DNA of 14,767 nt from the NCBI GenBank assembly GCA_016934775.1, contig JAFGSP010000125.1, positions 1 through 14,767 of the forward strand, read 5' to 3'. Below are positions 1 through 5,854 of the stretch, piece by piece. The position numbers and the translations under genes were made by a program. Source of the stretch: Candidatus Woesearchaeota archaeon (GTDB taxonomy: Archaea; Nanobdellota; Nanobdellia; Woesearchaeales; GW2011-AR15). The notes beneath the pieces are model-generated. The model worked only from the letters and a program-made list of their open reading frames with translations, was not told the DNA's origin and searched no databases. The first letter of the stretch is position 1; each line of letters begins with the position of its first letter.

Positions 1-378
1 AATGGTCTTTCTGTCCCTTCAAACACCAATGTTATGCCCCGGCTGTCTCAAAACGCCCCTGAAGCGCTTGAGTATGTCTTCTTTACAGCCAGGAACAATC
101 CTAATACTCCATCAAGATATCTTGAATTCAGGTATTGCTTATCTGAATATCTCAGAAACGGAATGCTTCTGGACTTCCCTGACTGGATACTAGGATATGG
201 GCTAGATATGGGCATAGGAGGTGTGCATTTCGGCAGGACTATTGATAATGAGTATGGCCGACATGGAATCTACGCGTTCAACAAAGAGAGCCTTCCCAGG
301 CTGGAAAGGGCAATAGAAATTGACAAAGCCTTTATGATTGATAGGTTGAAAACTATGAATCTCTATAATCTTAAATGA
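1..378 (+). CDS. C-terminal 125 residues of an unrecognised protein (5' truncated by the window)
   Basis: The frame is open from the first base and ends at TGA 376-378, so the true start lies upstream of the window. An internal ATG at 34 exists, but nothing resembling a promoter or Shine-Dalgarno precedes it, so I treat it as internal. The visible part is a mixed, apparently soluble sequence with aromatic and acidic residues, a glycine-rich stretch (LGYGLDMGIGGVHFGR) near its middle and a basic amphipathic C-terminus. There is no transmembrane segment. I do not recognise a family. It is convergent with the tRNA-Pro gene, and only about 22 bp separate its stop from the tRNA 3' end. Confidence 0.6.
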   Translation, partial: NGLSVPSNTNVMPRLSQNAPEALEYVFFTARNNPNTPSRYLEFRYCLSEYLRNGMLLDFPDWILGYGLDMGIGGVHFGRTIDNEYGRHGIYAFNKESLPRLERAIEIDKAFMIDRLKTMNLYNLK

Positions 379-388
379 GTTCACATCA

Positions 389-399
389 GAAAAAATAAA
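389..399 (-). terminator. T-run terminator of tRNA-Pro
   Basis: Read on the minus strand, the bases just after the tRNA-Pro discriminator are CTTTATTTTTTC. A T-run directly 3' of the mature end, without a hairpin, is the usual intrinsic terminator for archaeal RNA polymerase. Confidence 0.6.
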
Positions 400-414
400 G
401 TGGGGCTACCAGGA

Positions 415-438
415 CTTTCACCAAGCTTAAGGGCTTGT
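415..438 (-). other. tRNA-Pro T-loop intron (position 59/60), 24 nt
   Basis: Exon bases TTCA (54-57) pair with intron bases TGAA as a perfect 4-bp central helix. The bulges are AA^A and AG^T, and the outer helix is the T-stem CCAGG/CCTGG itself. The intron body is a CAAGC/GCTTG hairpin. Excision restores the T-loop TTCAAAT. This is the clearest BHB in the window. Confidence 0.9.
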
Positions 439-478
439 TTTGAACCTGGGTCGCAACGCCCCAAACGTCGAGTGATAG

Positions 479-510
479 TTGCTTCCTAAAAAAGCTTCAC
501 TTTTTTGGGT
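479..510 (-). other. tRNA-Pro D-loop intron (position 19/20), 32 nt
   Basis: The exon segment GCTT pairs perfectly with intron segment AAGC, forming the 4-bp central helix of a BHB motif. The 3-nt bulges are GG^A at the 5' site and AA^C at the 3' site. Inside, CCCAAAAAA pairs with TTTTTTAGG (one C-A mismatch) to close the intron hairpin. Cutting after GG and before C yields the normal D-loop AGCTTGGCTA. The splice sites are predicted from the structure. Confidence 0.88.
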
Positions 511-557
511 CCAAGCTACACCATAGCCCCACGATAGACATAGAAAACTGAGGAGGG

Positions 558-567
558 TTTTAAATAT
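558..567 (-). promoter_or_regulatory. TATA box of tRNA-Pro
   Basis: On the minus strand, TATTTAAAA is centred about 32 bp before base 1 of the tRNA. The tRNA-Gln gene has a box at a nearly identical distance, so both probably start a few bases upstream and are trimmed at the 5' end. Confidence 0.6.
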
Positions 568-617
568 TGCGGAAATAAGGAGTAAACAAAAAGATTTTAG
601 ATAGAATAACAGCAAAA

Positions 618-952
618 CTACTCCAATAAATTCTCCAGACCTGATTCCTTCACAGCCAATCTAAACCCTACCTGTGTACAATACCACTCAGAAAGCTTTA
701 GTTCATATCTAAGATCAACTATCCCATGTTTTGATATGTGGTCTTTTGTTCGTCTATATGCTCTGTAGGTTTCCATTCCTGCAGAAGTTCCTAAAAGGCC
801 AAAAACTGAGAAAATATCAATATATGCCGAACAGGCATGCAATGAAGGCTCATGATGTGCCGCAGCAAGATACCTGTTCCTAACCCGAAATAACTTGCCA
901 ATACAAAAACATTTCTAGTGGAGCATTTGATAAAATCTTTAAGCTGTTGCAT
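618..952 (-). pseudogene. Small unrecognised gene broken by a one-base frameshift
   Basis: From ATG at 952-950 the first frame reads MQQLKDFIKC... to about FGLGT, then continues to an early stop. From about 870-880 the next frame carries the sequence on without interruption (RYLAAAHHEPSLHACSAYID... to the TAG at 618-620). Only one base is missing: 335 nt instead of 336. The joined product would be 111 residues, helical, with a hydrophobic middle, an Arg/Lys-rich turn (YRAYRRTKD) and no obvious signal peptide. The start is supported by a TATA box 27 bp upstream, the same spacing used by other genes here. The break could be a real inactivating deletion, a sequence error, or a programmed shift; I see no slippery run at the junction. 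A TTG at 842 could start the second half alone, but it has no promoter. I do not recognise the family. Confidence 0.6.
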
Positions 953-973
953 TCTAGCAATTAGAAACGAACG

Positions 974-984
974 ATATTAATAAA
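974..984 (-). promoter_or_regulatory. TATA box of the frameshifted small gene
   Basis: CTTTATTAATA on the minus strand is centred 27 bp before the ATG at 952. This predicts a leaderless message and is the main support for choosing that start. Confidence 0.5.
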
Positions 985-1063
985 GTTTTATTTCGTAATC
1001 ACTTTCAAGTAATGTTCCATAGAATCAGACAATCTGAATTTGTTCAAGACGAACATAGTTCAA

Positions 1064-1690
1064 TCAGAGCAGAGCCTCAATCAGTGTCATCACAAGCCCT
1101 GAGACAAATGGGATAAAGAAATTGTCATCAAGATGCAGCACTTCCAGCTCGAATGCCTCTGCCATCATCCCGAATGCAGCTCCGAAAAAAGCAATTGGAA
1201 AAGGAACAAACAAAGATGCAGCTAATGTCCCGAAAAAAATCCCTGCTATTGTGCCTTCCAGAAGCTTCTTCGGATTGATTATTATCTTCCTTTTGCCGTA
1301 ATACCTGCCTATAAGATGGGCAGCCGGGTCTCCAAAAGCAAGTATCAATATAGAAGCAGAAGCTGTGGCCCTGTCAAAAAGCGCTATGGAAGCAAGGATA
1401 CCTATGATATAGAAGACCATTCCTTTTGCAGGGAATTTTTCAAGGTCATTTGGCTTATCAAACAGCTCCAGAAAACTTATTATCAGTTTAGGCCTCCTGT
1501 ATTTCGTGTATATGCTCAGTATCAATGAAAGAAAGAGGGCTGCAACCAGAATTATCTCTAGCTGCTCAATAATTATGTAATGGTCCAGGTTGATTATAAA
1601 GACAAACACAATGCCAACCAGAAGATGAACAGACTTTCTCCTGAACTCATACTCATTGAAAAAGTTCTTTAATTTTTTTCTCCAGGACAT
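1064..1690 (-). CDS. SEC59/DGK1-type CTP-dependent polyprenol (dolichol-like) kinase
   Basis: A 208-residue polytopic membrane protein of the dolichol kinase / phytol kinase / Dgk1 family, which phosphorylates lipid alcohols using CTP. Visible motifs: RRKSVHL (17-23) before the first membrane helix; a GD-P-A-A motif with following Gly-Arg-Lys (120-133); the KKLLEG segment (141-146), typical of the family; and an acidic C-terminal motif with E178 and LHLDDN (186-190). Roughly six hydrophobic helices fill the rest. It is the last gene of a three-gene operon, and its start overlaps the PAP2 gene by 38 bp. An AGAGGA Shine-Dalgarno lies just ahead of the ATG, and no other in-frame ATG precedes the RRK motif. 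The likely substrate is an isoprenoid alcohol (polyprenol/dolichol). An archaeal glycerolipid or geranylgeraniol substrate is also possible. Confidence 0.85.
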   Translation of the reverse strand: MSWRKKLKNFFNEYEFRRKSVHLLVGIVFVFIINLDHYIIIEQLEIILVAALFLSLILSIYTKYRRPKLIISFLELFDKPNDLEKFPAKGMVFYIIGILASIALFDRATASASILILAFGDPAAHLIGRYYGKRKIIINPKKLLEGTIAGIFFGTLAASLFVPFPIAFFGAAFGMMAEAFELEVLHLDDNFFIPFVSGLVMTLIEALL

Positions 1691-2252
1691 GTTTTTCCTC
1701 TGCTTTAAGCATCAGGAAACCAATAAAATAACCTAAAATTACTCCTGCTACTATATCACTTAAGTAGTGCTTATATAAATATATTCTGCTTATTACCACC
1801 ATTATAGCAAACAGAATCCAGAAAGGATTAAGTTTCCTGAACTCTTTGTCTAATATAGGGAGCACGCTGAATGATACTGCTGCATGAGAACTTGGAAAGG
1901 AATAGTATGGAAGGCTCAGCGCCCACCCAATTATTGAAAAGGATAGGTATTCCATGCCCAGGGGCCTGTGCCTCATGAACACCAATTTCAATAGTTCTGA
2001 AGCGGCAAATGCAAGGAAAAAGCTTAGGAAAAGCGCTGGAATATACCTGGTTTTCTTCTCTTCATAGAGCATCAATGAGCCGAGTATCAGAAGCACGCCT
2101 ATGATAGTCATGGCATGCGAGAACCACAGCATAACCTGATCCAGAATATCATTCTGGACAAGGCCTGCTGCCTCCACAACAAAATTATCAAGAAAGAAAC
2201 TGACACAAAGGATAATGGCAAGTGTTATAGCTGGTTTTAATTTTTTTTTCAT
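1653..2252 (-). CDS. PAP2-family membrane phosphatase, probable polyprenyl-diphosphate phosphatase
   Basis: A 199-residue PAP2 superfamily protein with the complete three-part catalytic signature: K89-x6-R96-P97 (KLVFMRHRP), P120-S-S-H123, and S155-R156...H162...D166 (SRIYLYKHYLSD). H162 is the expected nucleophile and H123 the acid. Five or six hydrophobic helices surround these loops. Family members remove phosphate from lipid phosphates and diphosphates, including undecaprenyl diphosphate. Its ATG overlaps the stop of the DedA gene (ATGA), so translation is probably coupled, and no clear Shine-Dalgarno is seen. Its end overlaps the kinase gene. With those neighbours, a role in regenerating a monophosphate lipid carrier is the simplest reading; the exact substrate is inference. 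Confidence 0.88.
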   Translation of the reverse strand: MKKKLKPAITLAIILCVSFFLDNFVVEAAGLVQNDILDQVMLWFSHAMTIIGVLLILGSLMLYEEKKTRYIPALFLSFFLAFAASELLKLVFMRHRPLGMEYLSFSIIGWALSLPYYSFPSSHAAVSFSVLPILDKEFRKLNPFWILFAIMVVISRIYLYKHYLSDIVAGVILGYFIGFLMLKAEEKHVLEKKIKELFQ

Positions 2253-2905
2253 TTCAGGATATGCTTTCTCATCTTATCGAATATGCCAAGCTTGTGGCCT
2301 GCAATATAAGCCAGGATCATAAAAATTATTATGGCCGTCATAATTGATTCTGCGTGGTCTATGCTCCCTGCAAGGATATGATAAAACTCACCAAGGGTGA
2401 ATCCGAGTATGGCCAAAATAAGGTTCCTGGGTATAACTCCGAGAAAAGTTGCCAAGGTATATTGCTTGAAGTCCATTTCCATTATGCCTGCAACGCCGGA
2501 TATGACTGAAAGTGGCATTATGGGCAGTGCTCTCAAAAGGAACAAAGTAACCTCTTCTTTCTTTCCGCTGAACTTTTTCTGGAATGTCTCTATCTCTTTC
2601 CATGACACACCATGGAGCTTCTCAAATTTATCAATAAAAGGCTTTCCTCCGTAATATCCGATGAAATACAGGAGAAAACTCCCAATGGTCTGTGCAAGAC
2701 CTGCAACAACAGATATCCAAAGAGCATTCATCACAATTGCAAACAAGGTCGAATCAGGAGGTATCAGGATGTAACCAGCTGCCATCACAATCAAAGGAGA
2801 AGGCAGAGGCACAATTATTGTCTCAATCGCTACCCCGATTATGACAGCAAGGATGCCGTGCGTCCTTATCCCCTCCAGGATCAGTGTTGTAATGTCTCCA
2901 AACAT
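2249..2905 (-). CDS. DedA/VTT-family membrane protein, candidate polyprenyl-phosphate flippase
   Basis: A 218-residue multi-pass membrane protein of the DedA (SNARE-associated/VTT) family. It has an early ETIIVPLPSPLIVMAAGY segment with the conserved Glu and Pro re-entrant loop, a GYYGG stretch, a mid-protein LLRALPIMPLSVISG motif with the key Arg and prolines, and a later GVIPRN. I chose the ATG at 2905-2903 because a TATA box (TATATA) lies 27 bp upstream. A longer frame from a TTG at 2959 would place that TATA box inside the coding region. Bacterial DedA proteins have been shown to return undecaprenyl phosphate across the membrane, which fits the two following genes. It is first in the operon. 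Confidence 0.85.
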   Translation of the reverse strand: MFGDITTLILEGIRTHGILAVIIGVAIETIIVPLPSPLIVMAAGYILIPPDSTLFAIVMNALWISVVAGLAQTIGSFLLYFIGYYGGKPFIDKFEKLHGVSWKEIETFQKKFSGKKEEVTLFLLRALPIMPLSVISGVAGIMEMDFKQYTLATFLGVIPRNLILAILGFTLGEFYHILAGSIDHAESIMTAIIIFMILAYIAGHKLGIFDKMRKHILK

Positions 2906-2926
2906 ACTTTCTGAGAAGAGCGGGGT

Positions 2927-2936
2927 GGTATATAAG
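2927..2936 (-). promoter_or_regulatory. TATA box of the DedA-PAP2-kinase operon
   Basis: CTTATATACC on the minus strand, centred 27 bp upstream of the ATG at 2905. It fixes the operon start and argues for a leaderless DedA message. Confidence 0.65.
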
Positions 2937-2969
2937 GTTTTTGGGATGAACTGTTTCAATAACCAAAAG

Positions 2970-2978
2970 TTTATAAAT
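2970..2978 (+). promoter_or_regulatory. TATA box of the acidic mini-protein gene
   Basis: AGTTTATAAATC on the plus strand predicts transcription from about 3000. This gives a leader of some 30 nt that contains the Shine-Dalgarno. Confidence 0.6.
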
Positions 2979-3015
2979 CTAATAAAAAAGTAACGAGATT
3001 GAAAATTCTAAACCT

Positions 3016-3023
3016 GAGGAGGT
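3016..3023 (+). promoter_or_regulatory. Strong Shine-Dalgarno for the acidic mini-protein
   Basis: GAGGAGGT lies 7 nt before the ATG at 3031. Few genes in this window have a clear Shine-Dalgarno and this is the strongest, so it is good evidence that the tiny frame is translated. Confidence 0.75.
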
Positions 3024-3030
3024 AAGGAAA

Positions 3031-3147
3031 ATGGAACATGAAGAGGAAGAAATGAGTTATGACGACGACGATGATGACTATGATGATGACGATGACGATT
3101 ATGACGATGACGATTATGACGACGAAAACGAAGAAGAAGACTGGTAG
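3031..3147 (+). CDS. 38-residue ultra-acidic Asp/Tyr mini-protein
   Basis: The protein starts MEHEEEEMSY, continues as runs of Asp separated by single tyrosines (D6-Y-D6-Y-D4-Y), and ends DDENEEEDW. By count, 28 of 38 residues are Asp or Glu, with no Lys or Arg. A TATA box, a strong Shine-Dalgarno at ideal spacing and a T-rich terminator all frame it, so it looks like a complete, well-expressed single gene. Asp codons are a mixture of GAC and GAT rather than a pure microsatellite, which suggests the peptide is maintained. I do not recognise a family. Roles consistent with the composition are binding basic proteins (histone-like or ribosomal), nucleic-acid mimicry, or metal chelation; none can be chosen from sequence. 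The protein must be largely unstructured. Confidence 0.75.
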   Translation: MEHEEEEMSYDDDDDDYDDDDDDYDDDDYDDENEEEDW

Positions 3148-3157
3148 ATAATCAGCC

Positions 3158-3190
3158 TATTTTTGGATTTTTATTATATTTATTTTTTCT
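3158..3190 (+). terminator. T-rich terminator after the acidic mini-protein
   Basis: Three T-runs (CTATTTTTGG, GATTTTTATT, TATTTTTTCTG) follow the stop within 45 bp, matching hairpin-free archaeal termination. The region also separates this gene from the convergent metallopeptidase-like gene. Confidence 0.5.
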
Positions 3191-3222
3191 GAGAAAGAGA
3201 ATCTGTTGGCTATAATTAGACA

Positions 3223-4380
3223 TTACATACCACAATAATAACAAGTTAGATTTGCAAGCTGCTGTATTGGTTCCCTTGTTTCTGAAAGACATTTTTGGAA
3301 TCTTTTTCTGGCTATTGGATTATATAATAGACCTATAGTAATAAAAGACATTAATGCTGTATATGAGACACCTGTAAGAAGTGATTCTGATGCAGGATTC
3401 CTCGTCAAACAATCTCCCAATATACTTGTTGCCGCTAAAGGCAATAATGCAATAAATATCTCTTTTGACAAATATGCTGTTGATTCCATCCTAAGATAAT
3501 TAAATGGCAAAAATACATTTGCAAGATAATTCGCAGCATCTCCTGTATTCTCTTCTCTATCCTCTTTATAGTCTTCAATAGGTTCCTTCAATTTTTTTCC
3601 TCGTTTAGAAGACAGAATAGACTCCAAAGTCCTATCTATTATTTCTTCAGCTTGGATATCCGATTGGCTATAGATTAAAGAATCTGGATTTAAAAATTGT
3701 GAAATTAGGTATTGCTGAACTGTATGCCTTAGTTCGTGTTGTCTTGCCCACCCAAAAAAAATAGGTAAGATAACACACCTTTTTACACCGGACTCCAGCA
3801 TAGACATTGACTTGATTTTCACTATGCTATCATACCTCACACCATTGATCCCATTAAATATTCTTCTAAAAAAGGCAAGTCTAGATGTAATAAACCCAGT
3901 ATAATTAGGACCAATCTTGTCCATAGTTGATAAAGCAGCCCCAAAATCACCTAAATAGGGAATTGATTTTGGACGAATTTCAATTATCTTTCCGTCTAAA
4001 CCCTGCACTACATAATCCGCCAATTCCTGAGTTAGTCCTTGACCAACAAAATAATTTGCTGCAGATTGAATCTCTGATTTTAGCACAAGTCTTGATCCTA
4101 TTCTTGACATCTCTTCAGAATATACTCTTGCCAATTCAGCAAATTGCTCAAAACTTATCTCACTCCAGTGTCTTATATCCCTGTTGCATATGGTTAAATG
4201 AATTTCACTATTTTCTCTTACTCCTTCTACTGAATAATGGCCGTTTAACAACACTGAATGTGAAAAACCATTCACATCTAAATCAACAGCAAAGTTATCT
4301 ATTGAAGTATCATCTAATCTGACTGATACAGGAATACCTAAATTATTATATTTTATTAAGTCAATAAGAGTCTTAGGCAT
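3223..4380 (-). CDS. Membrane-anchored HExxH protein, putative zinc metallopeptidase
   Basis: A 385-residue protein with H215-E-L-R-H219 followed by TVQQYL. The HExxHxxxQ pattern resembles the zincin motif of DUF4157-like and related metallopeptidases. A candidate third ligand is E299 in MESTAY or the E245-E246 pair; this is inference. Residues 1-200 are mixed alpha/beta with no signal peptide. Two hydrophobic segments (about 305-323 and 336-353) near the C-terminus could anchor it in the membrane. The protein ends in a CYYC pair at 380-383, two residues before the terminus, a possible metal site. It is AT-richer than its neighbours and has its own TATA box 27 bp upstream, so it is a stand-alone gene and may be a recent arrival. 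I cannot name a family, and the peptidase call rests on the motif only. Confidence 0.6.
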   Translation of the reverse strand: MPKTLIDLIKYNNLGIPVSVRLDDTSIDNFAVDLDVNGFSHSVLLNGHYSVEGVRENSEIHLTICNRDIRHWSEISFEQFAELARVYSEEMSRIGSRLVLKSEIQSAANYFVGQGLTQELADYVVQGLDGKIIEIRPKSIPYLGDFGAALSTMDKIGPNYTGFITSRLAFFRRIFNGINGVRYDSIVKIKSMSMLESGVKRCVILPIFFGWARQHELRHTVQQYLISQFLNPDSLIYSQSDIQAEEIIDRTLESILSSKRGKKLKEPIEDYKEDREENTGDAANYLANVFLPFNYLRMESTAYLSKEIFIALLPLAATSILGDCLTRNPASESLLTGVSYTALMSFITIGLLYNPIARKRFQKCLSETREPIQQLANLTCYYCGM

Positions 4381-4401
4381 TCTAAGGATGCAATAAACAC
4401 A

Positions 4402-4412
4402 ATTATATAAAT
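4402..4412 (-). promoter_or_regulatory. TATA box of the HExxH gene
   Basis: ATTTATATAAT on the minus strand, centred 27 bp before the ATG at 4380; no Shine-Dalgarno follows. Predicts a leaderless message. Confidence 0.6.
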
Positions 4413-4459
4413 ATTCCTAAATTGTTATTACTATGAAGAAACAATAAAACTAATTAGGA

Positions 4460-5695
4460 TTATTTTTCAATCCTGAGAAATTCTATTTTTTCTTTGAAAT
4501 ATTCTTTTTTCGCAATCTCGTTTATGTTTTCTTCAGGTGTTCTTTTTTCTATTTCTATTTCTGCAAAGAGGTGTTTGTTTTTTTCAAAGCATTTCTTGTG
4601 ATGCTCTCTGAAATCCTTCACATGCTCTTCCATATCAACCGGCGGTCCGGGCACAACCATCTTTTCAGGAAGCTCATCCTCCTTAAAAACAAACCAGAAC
4701 AATACACGCTGCTTGTTGTTCCATGTCCATCCAGATTGCTTTATCTCGAATCCCCTATTCGCAAGAGAGGATTTCATGAACTTGAATGCCTTGAGTATCT
4801 TGCCGCCTACTACATCAGATTTTCCCTGGCCTGATTTAAGCGTAAGTACATAGAGATTTTTCTTGTATTTCTTTTTCAGATAAGTGATTCCGGTCTGGAC
4901 TTCCTCAAAGTATTTCTCAGAAGGCATTCTCAGGAATTCTTTTGCTTTTTTCTTAAACAAAGCGTATTTCTCATAGGAAAGTGCAGAGGCAGCGTTCCTT
5001 GTATTAAGAATAGGATCCACTACAATAAGCGGGCCTCTTATCTTTGACTGGTTCAGGATGAACAATATGTCACTTGAATTCTTGAAATGCTTCTCTATGT
5101 CTATTACGGTCTTGTTCTTCCATTTTGCAGCGTTCTCCAGAAGACCCATAAAAGAACCATAATGAACTACAAGAATGTCAAGCACATGGCCTGAAAATCC
5201 TTTAATATGGGATTCTGCACCATACACACCTATAGATTTACAGAACTTTTTTGCAAGCCTTATCTCGTCATCCTGGCCTTTTTTCAGATTCTTTTTTACC
5301 CAGTCAACATGCAAAGGGGACATGTCTGTTACATTGAGCGCTTTTTCAGGCTCTGTAATGTCAAGCACAGGCACTATCTCAAATTTCAGGCCGTCTTTCT
5401 TGAAATGAAAATAATCCCTGGATCCATGGACCCTTGTTGGCCTGAACACTGAGATGGCTGATTCAAGCATATCTGAAAGATTCTTTTCTTTATATGAATA
5501 ATCAAATTTCACAAATAAGTCTATGTCAAAATCACCTTTGATAAAGGTGCCTTTTGCAACACTGCCTCCTGATACACAAACTGCTTTGATCTTCTTCTGC
5601 TTCAAAAGGTTGTTTATCTGGCTGATAAACTCATCAATCTGATCTTTCACTGAAGTATCCGGCCTAAGCTGCTCCTTTATCTTGTTCATATCCAT
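4460..5695 (-). CDS. cca: Archaeal class I CCA-adding enzyme (tRNA nucleotidyltransferase)
   Basis: A 411-residue enzyme that adds or repairs the 3'-terminal CCA of tRNAs using CTP and ATP. The nucleotidyltransferase head is clear: GGSVAKGT (43-50), then D57-I-D59 as the metal-binding pair, with E106 in FEIVPV as the probable third carboxylate. The middle domain contains YGAESHIKGFSG followed by HVLDILVVHYGSF, a stretch typical of the archaeal class I family. The C-terminal part is a basic, mixed alpha/beta tail region. At 411 residues it is a little shorter than many archaeal homologues. Neither tRNA gene here encodes CCA, so the enzyme is needed for both. It is divergent from gyrB and has a TATA box 26 bp ahead of its ATG. 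Confidence 0.93.
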   Translation of the reverse strand: MDMNKIKEQLRPDTSVKDQIDEFISQINNLLKQKKIKAVCVSGGSVAKGTFIKGDFDIDLFVKFDYSYKEKNLSDMLESAISVFRPTRVHGSRDYFHFKKDGLKFEIVPVLDITEPEKALNVTDMSPLHVDWVKKNLKKGQDDEIRLAKKFCKSIGVYGAESHIKGFSGHVLDILVVHYGSFMGLLENAAKWKNKTVIDIEKHFKNSSDILFILNQSKIRGPLIVVDPILNTRNAASALSYEKYALFKKKAKEFLRMPSEKYFEEVQTGITYLKKKYKKNLYVLTLKSGQGKSDVVGGKILKAFKFMKSSLANRGFEIKQSGWTWNNKQRVLFWFVFKEDELPEKMVVPGPPVDMEEHVKDFREHHKKCFEKNKHLFAEIEIEKRTPEENINEIAKKEYFKEKIEFLRIEK

Positions 5696-5715
5696 AGAAG
5701 TAAGCTAACATGGAC

Positions 5716-5725
5716 ATTTATAAAA
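5716..5725 (-). promoter_or_regulatory. TATA box of cca
   Basis: TTTTTATAAATG on the minus strand, centred about 26 bp before the cca ATG. Predicts an almost leaderless mRNA. Confidence 0.65.
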
Positions 5726-5768
5726 AGATTATCAAAAATCAGTCATCCTGTAAAGTTTTTATTGGGTC

Positions 5769-5789
5769 TTGAAAATATTCAATTTTCAA
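5769..5789 (+). promoter_or_regulatory. Palindrome upstream of gyrB, candidate operator
   Basis: TTGAAAAT, 5-nt spacer ATTCA, then ATTTTCAA: perfect 8-bp arms ending just before the gyrB TATA box, in the cca-gyrB divergent region. Its position upstream of the TATA/BRE suggests a regulator site. It is AT-rich, so chance is possible. Confidence 0.4.
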
Positions 5790-5792
5790 AAC

Positions 5793-5803
5793 TTTTATAA
5801 ATT
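5793..5803 (+). promoter_or_regulatory. TATA box of gyrB
   Basis: CTTTTATAAAT about 55 bp before the ATG, giving a leader of about 28 nt. A Shine-Dalgarno-like AGGTG (5846-5850) precedes the start. Unlike most genes here, gyrB has a real 5' leader. Confidence 0.6.
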
Positions 5804-5854
5804 CCCGAGAATTCAGGATTATTAGAGGATAAATTGTTCTCATTTAGGTGAAAA

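Larger units (their letters stand above)
401..530 (-). tRNA. tRNA-Pro(UGG) with two introns (D-loop and T-loop)
   Basis: The 130-nt gene becomes a 74-nt cloverleaf when two introns (479-510 and 415-438) are removed. Acceptor stem GGGGCTA/TAGCCCC, discriminator A. D-arm GTGT...TCAC with loop AGCTTGGCTA. Anticodon stem CGACG/CGTTG with loop TTTGGGG, giving anticodon TGG (proline, bases 461-463). Variable loop CGAC. T-stem CCAGG/CCTGG with loop TTCAAAT. The anticodon loop has no intron, so both introns are at non-canonical sites. CCA is not encoded, so the 3' end depends on the CCA-adding enzyme, whose gene is also in this window. A TATA box lies about 32 bp upstream and a T-run follows the gene. 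Identity as proline follows from the anticodon and the GC-rich acceptor with A73. Both introns have perfect 4-bp BHB central helices, so I consider the assignment strong. Confidence 0.93.

Noticed and set aside
427..615. A 62-codon minus-strand frame
   Set aside because: It runs through the tRNA-Pro gene and its promoter; the sequence is explained by the tRNA.
1020..1063. Two small inverted repeats (TCAGA/TCTGA and TGTTC/GAACA) after the kinase gene
   Set aside because: Only 5-bp arms; archaeal termination does not need hairpins, and there is no further support.
2906..2959. An 18-residue longer N-terminus for DedA from a TTG start
   Set aside because: The extension contains the operon TATA box, placed 27 bp before the ATG at 2905, and would not be transcribed from it.
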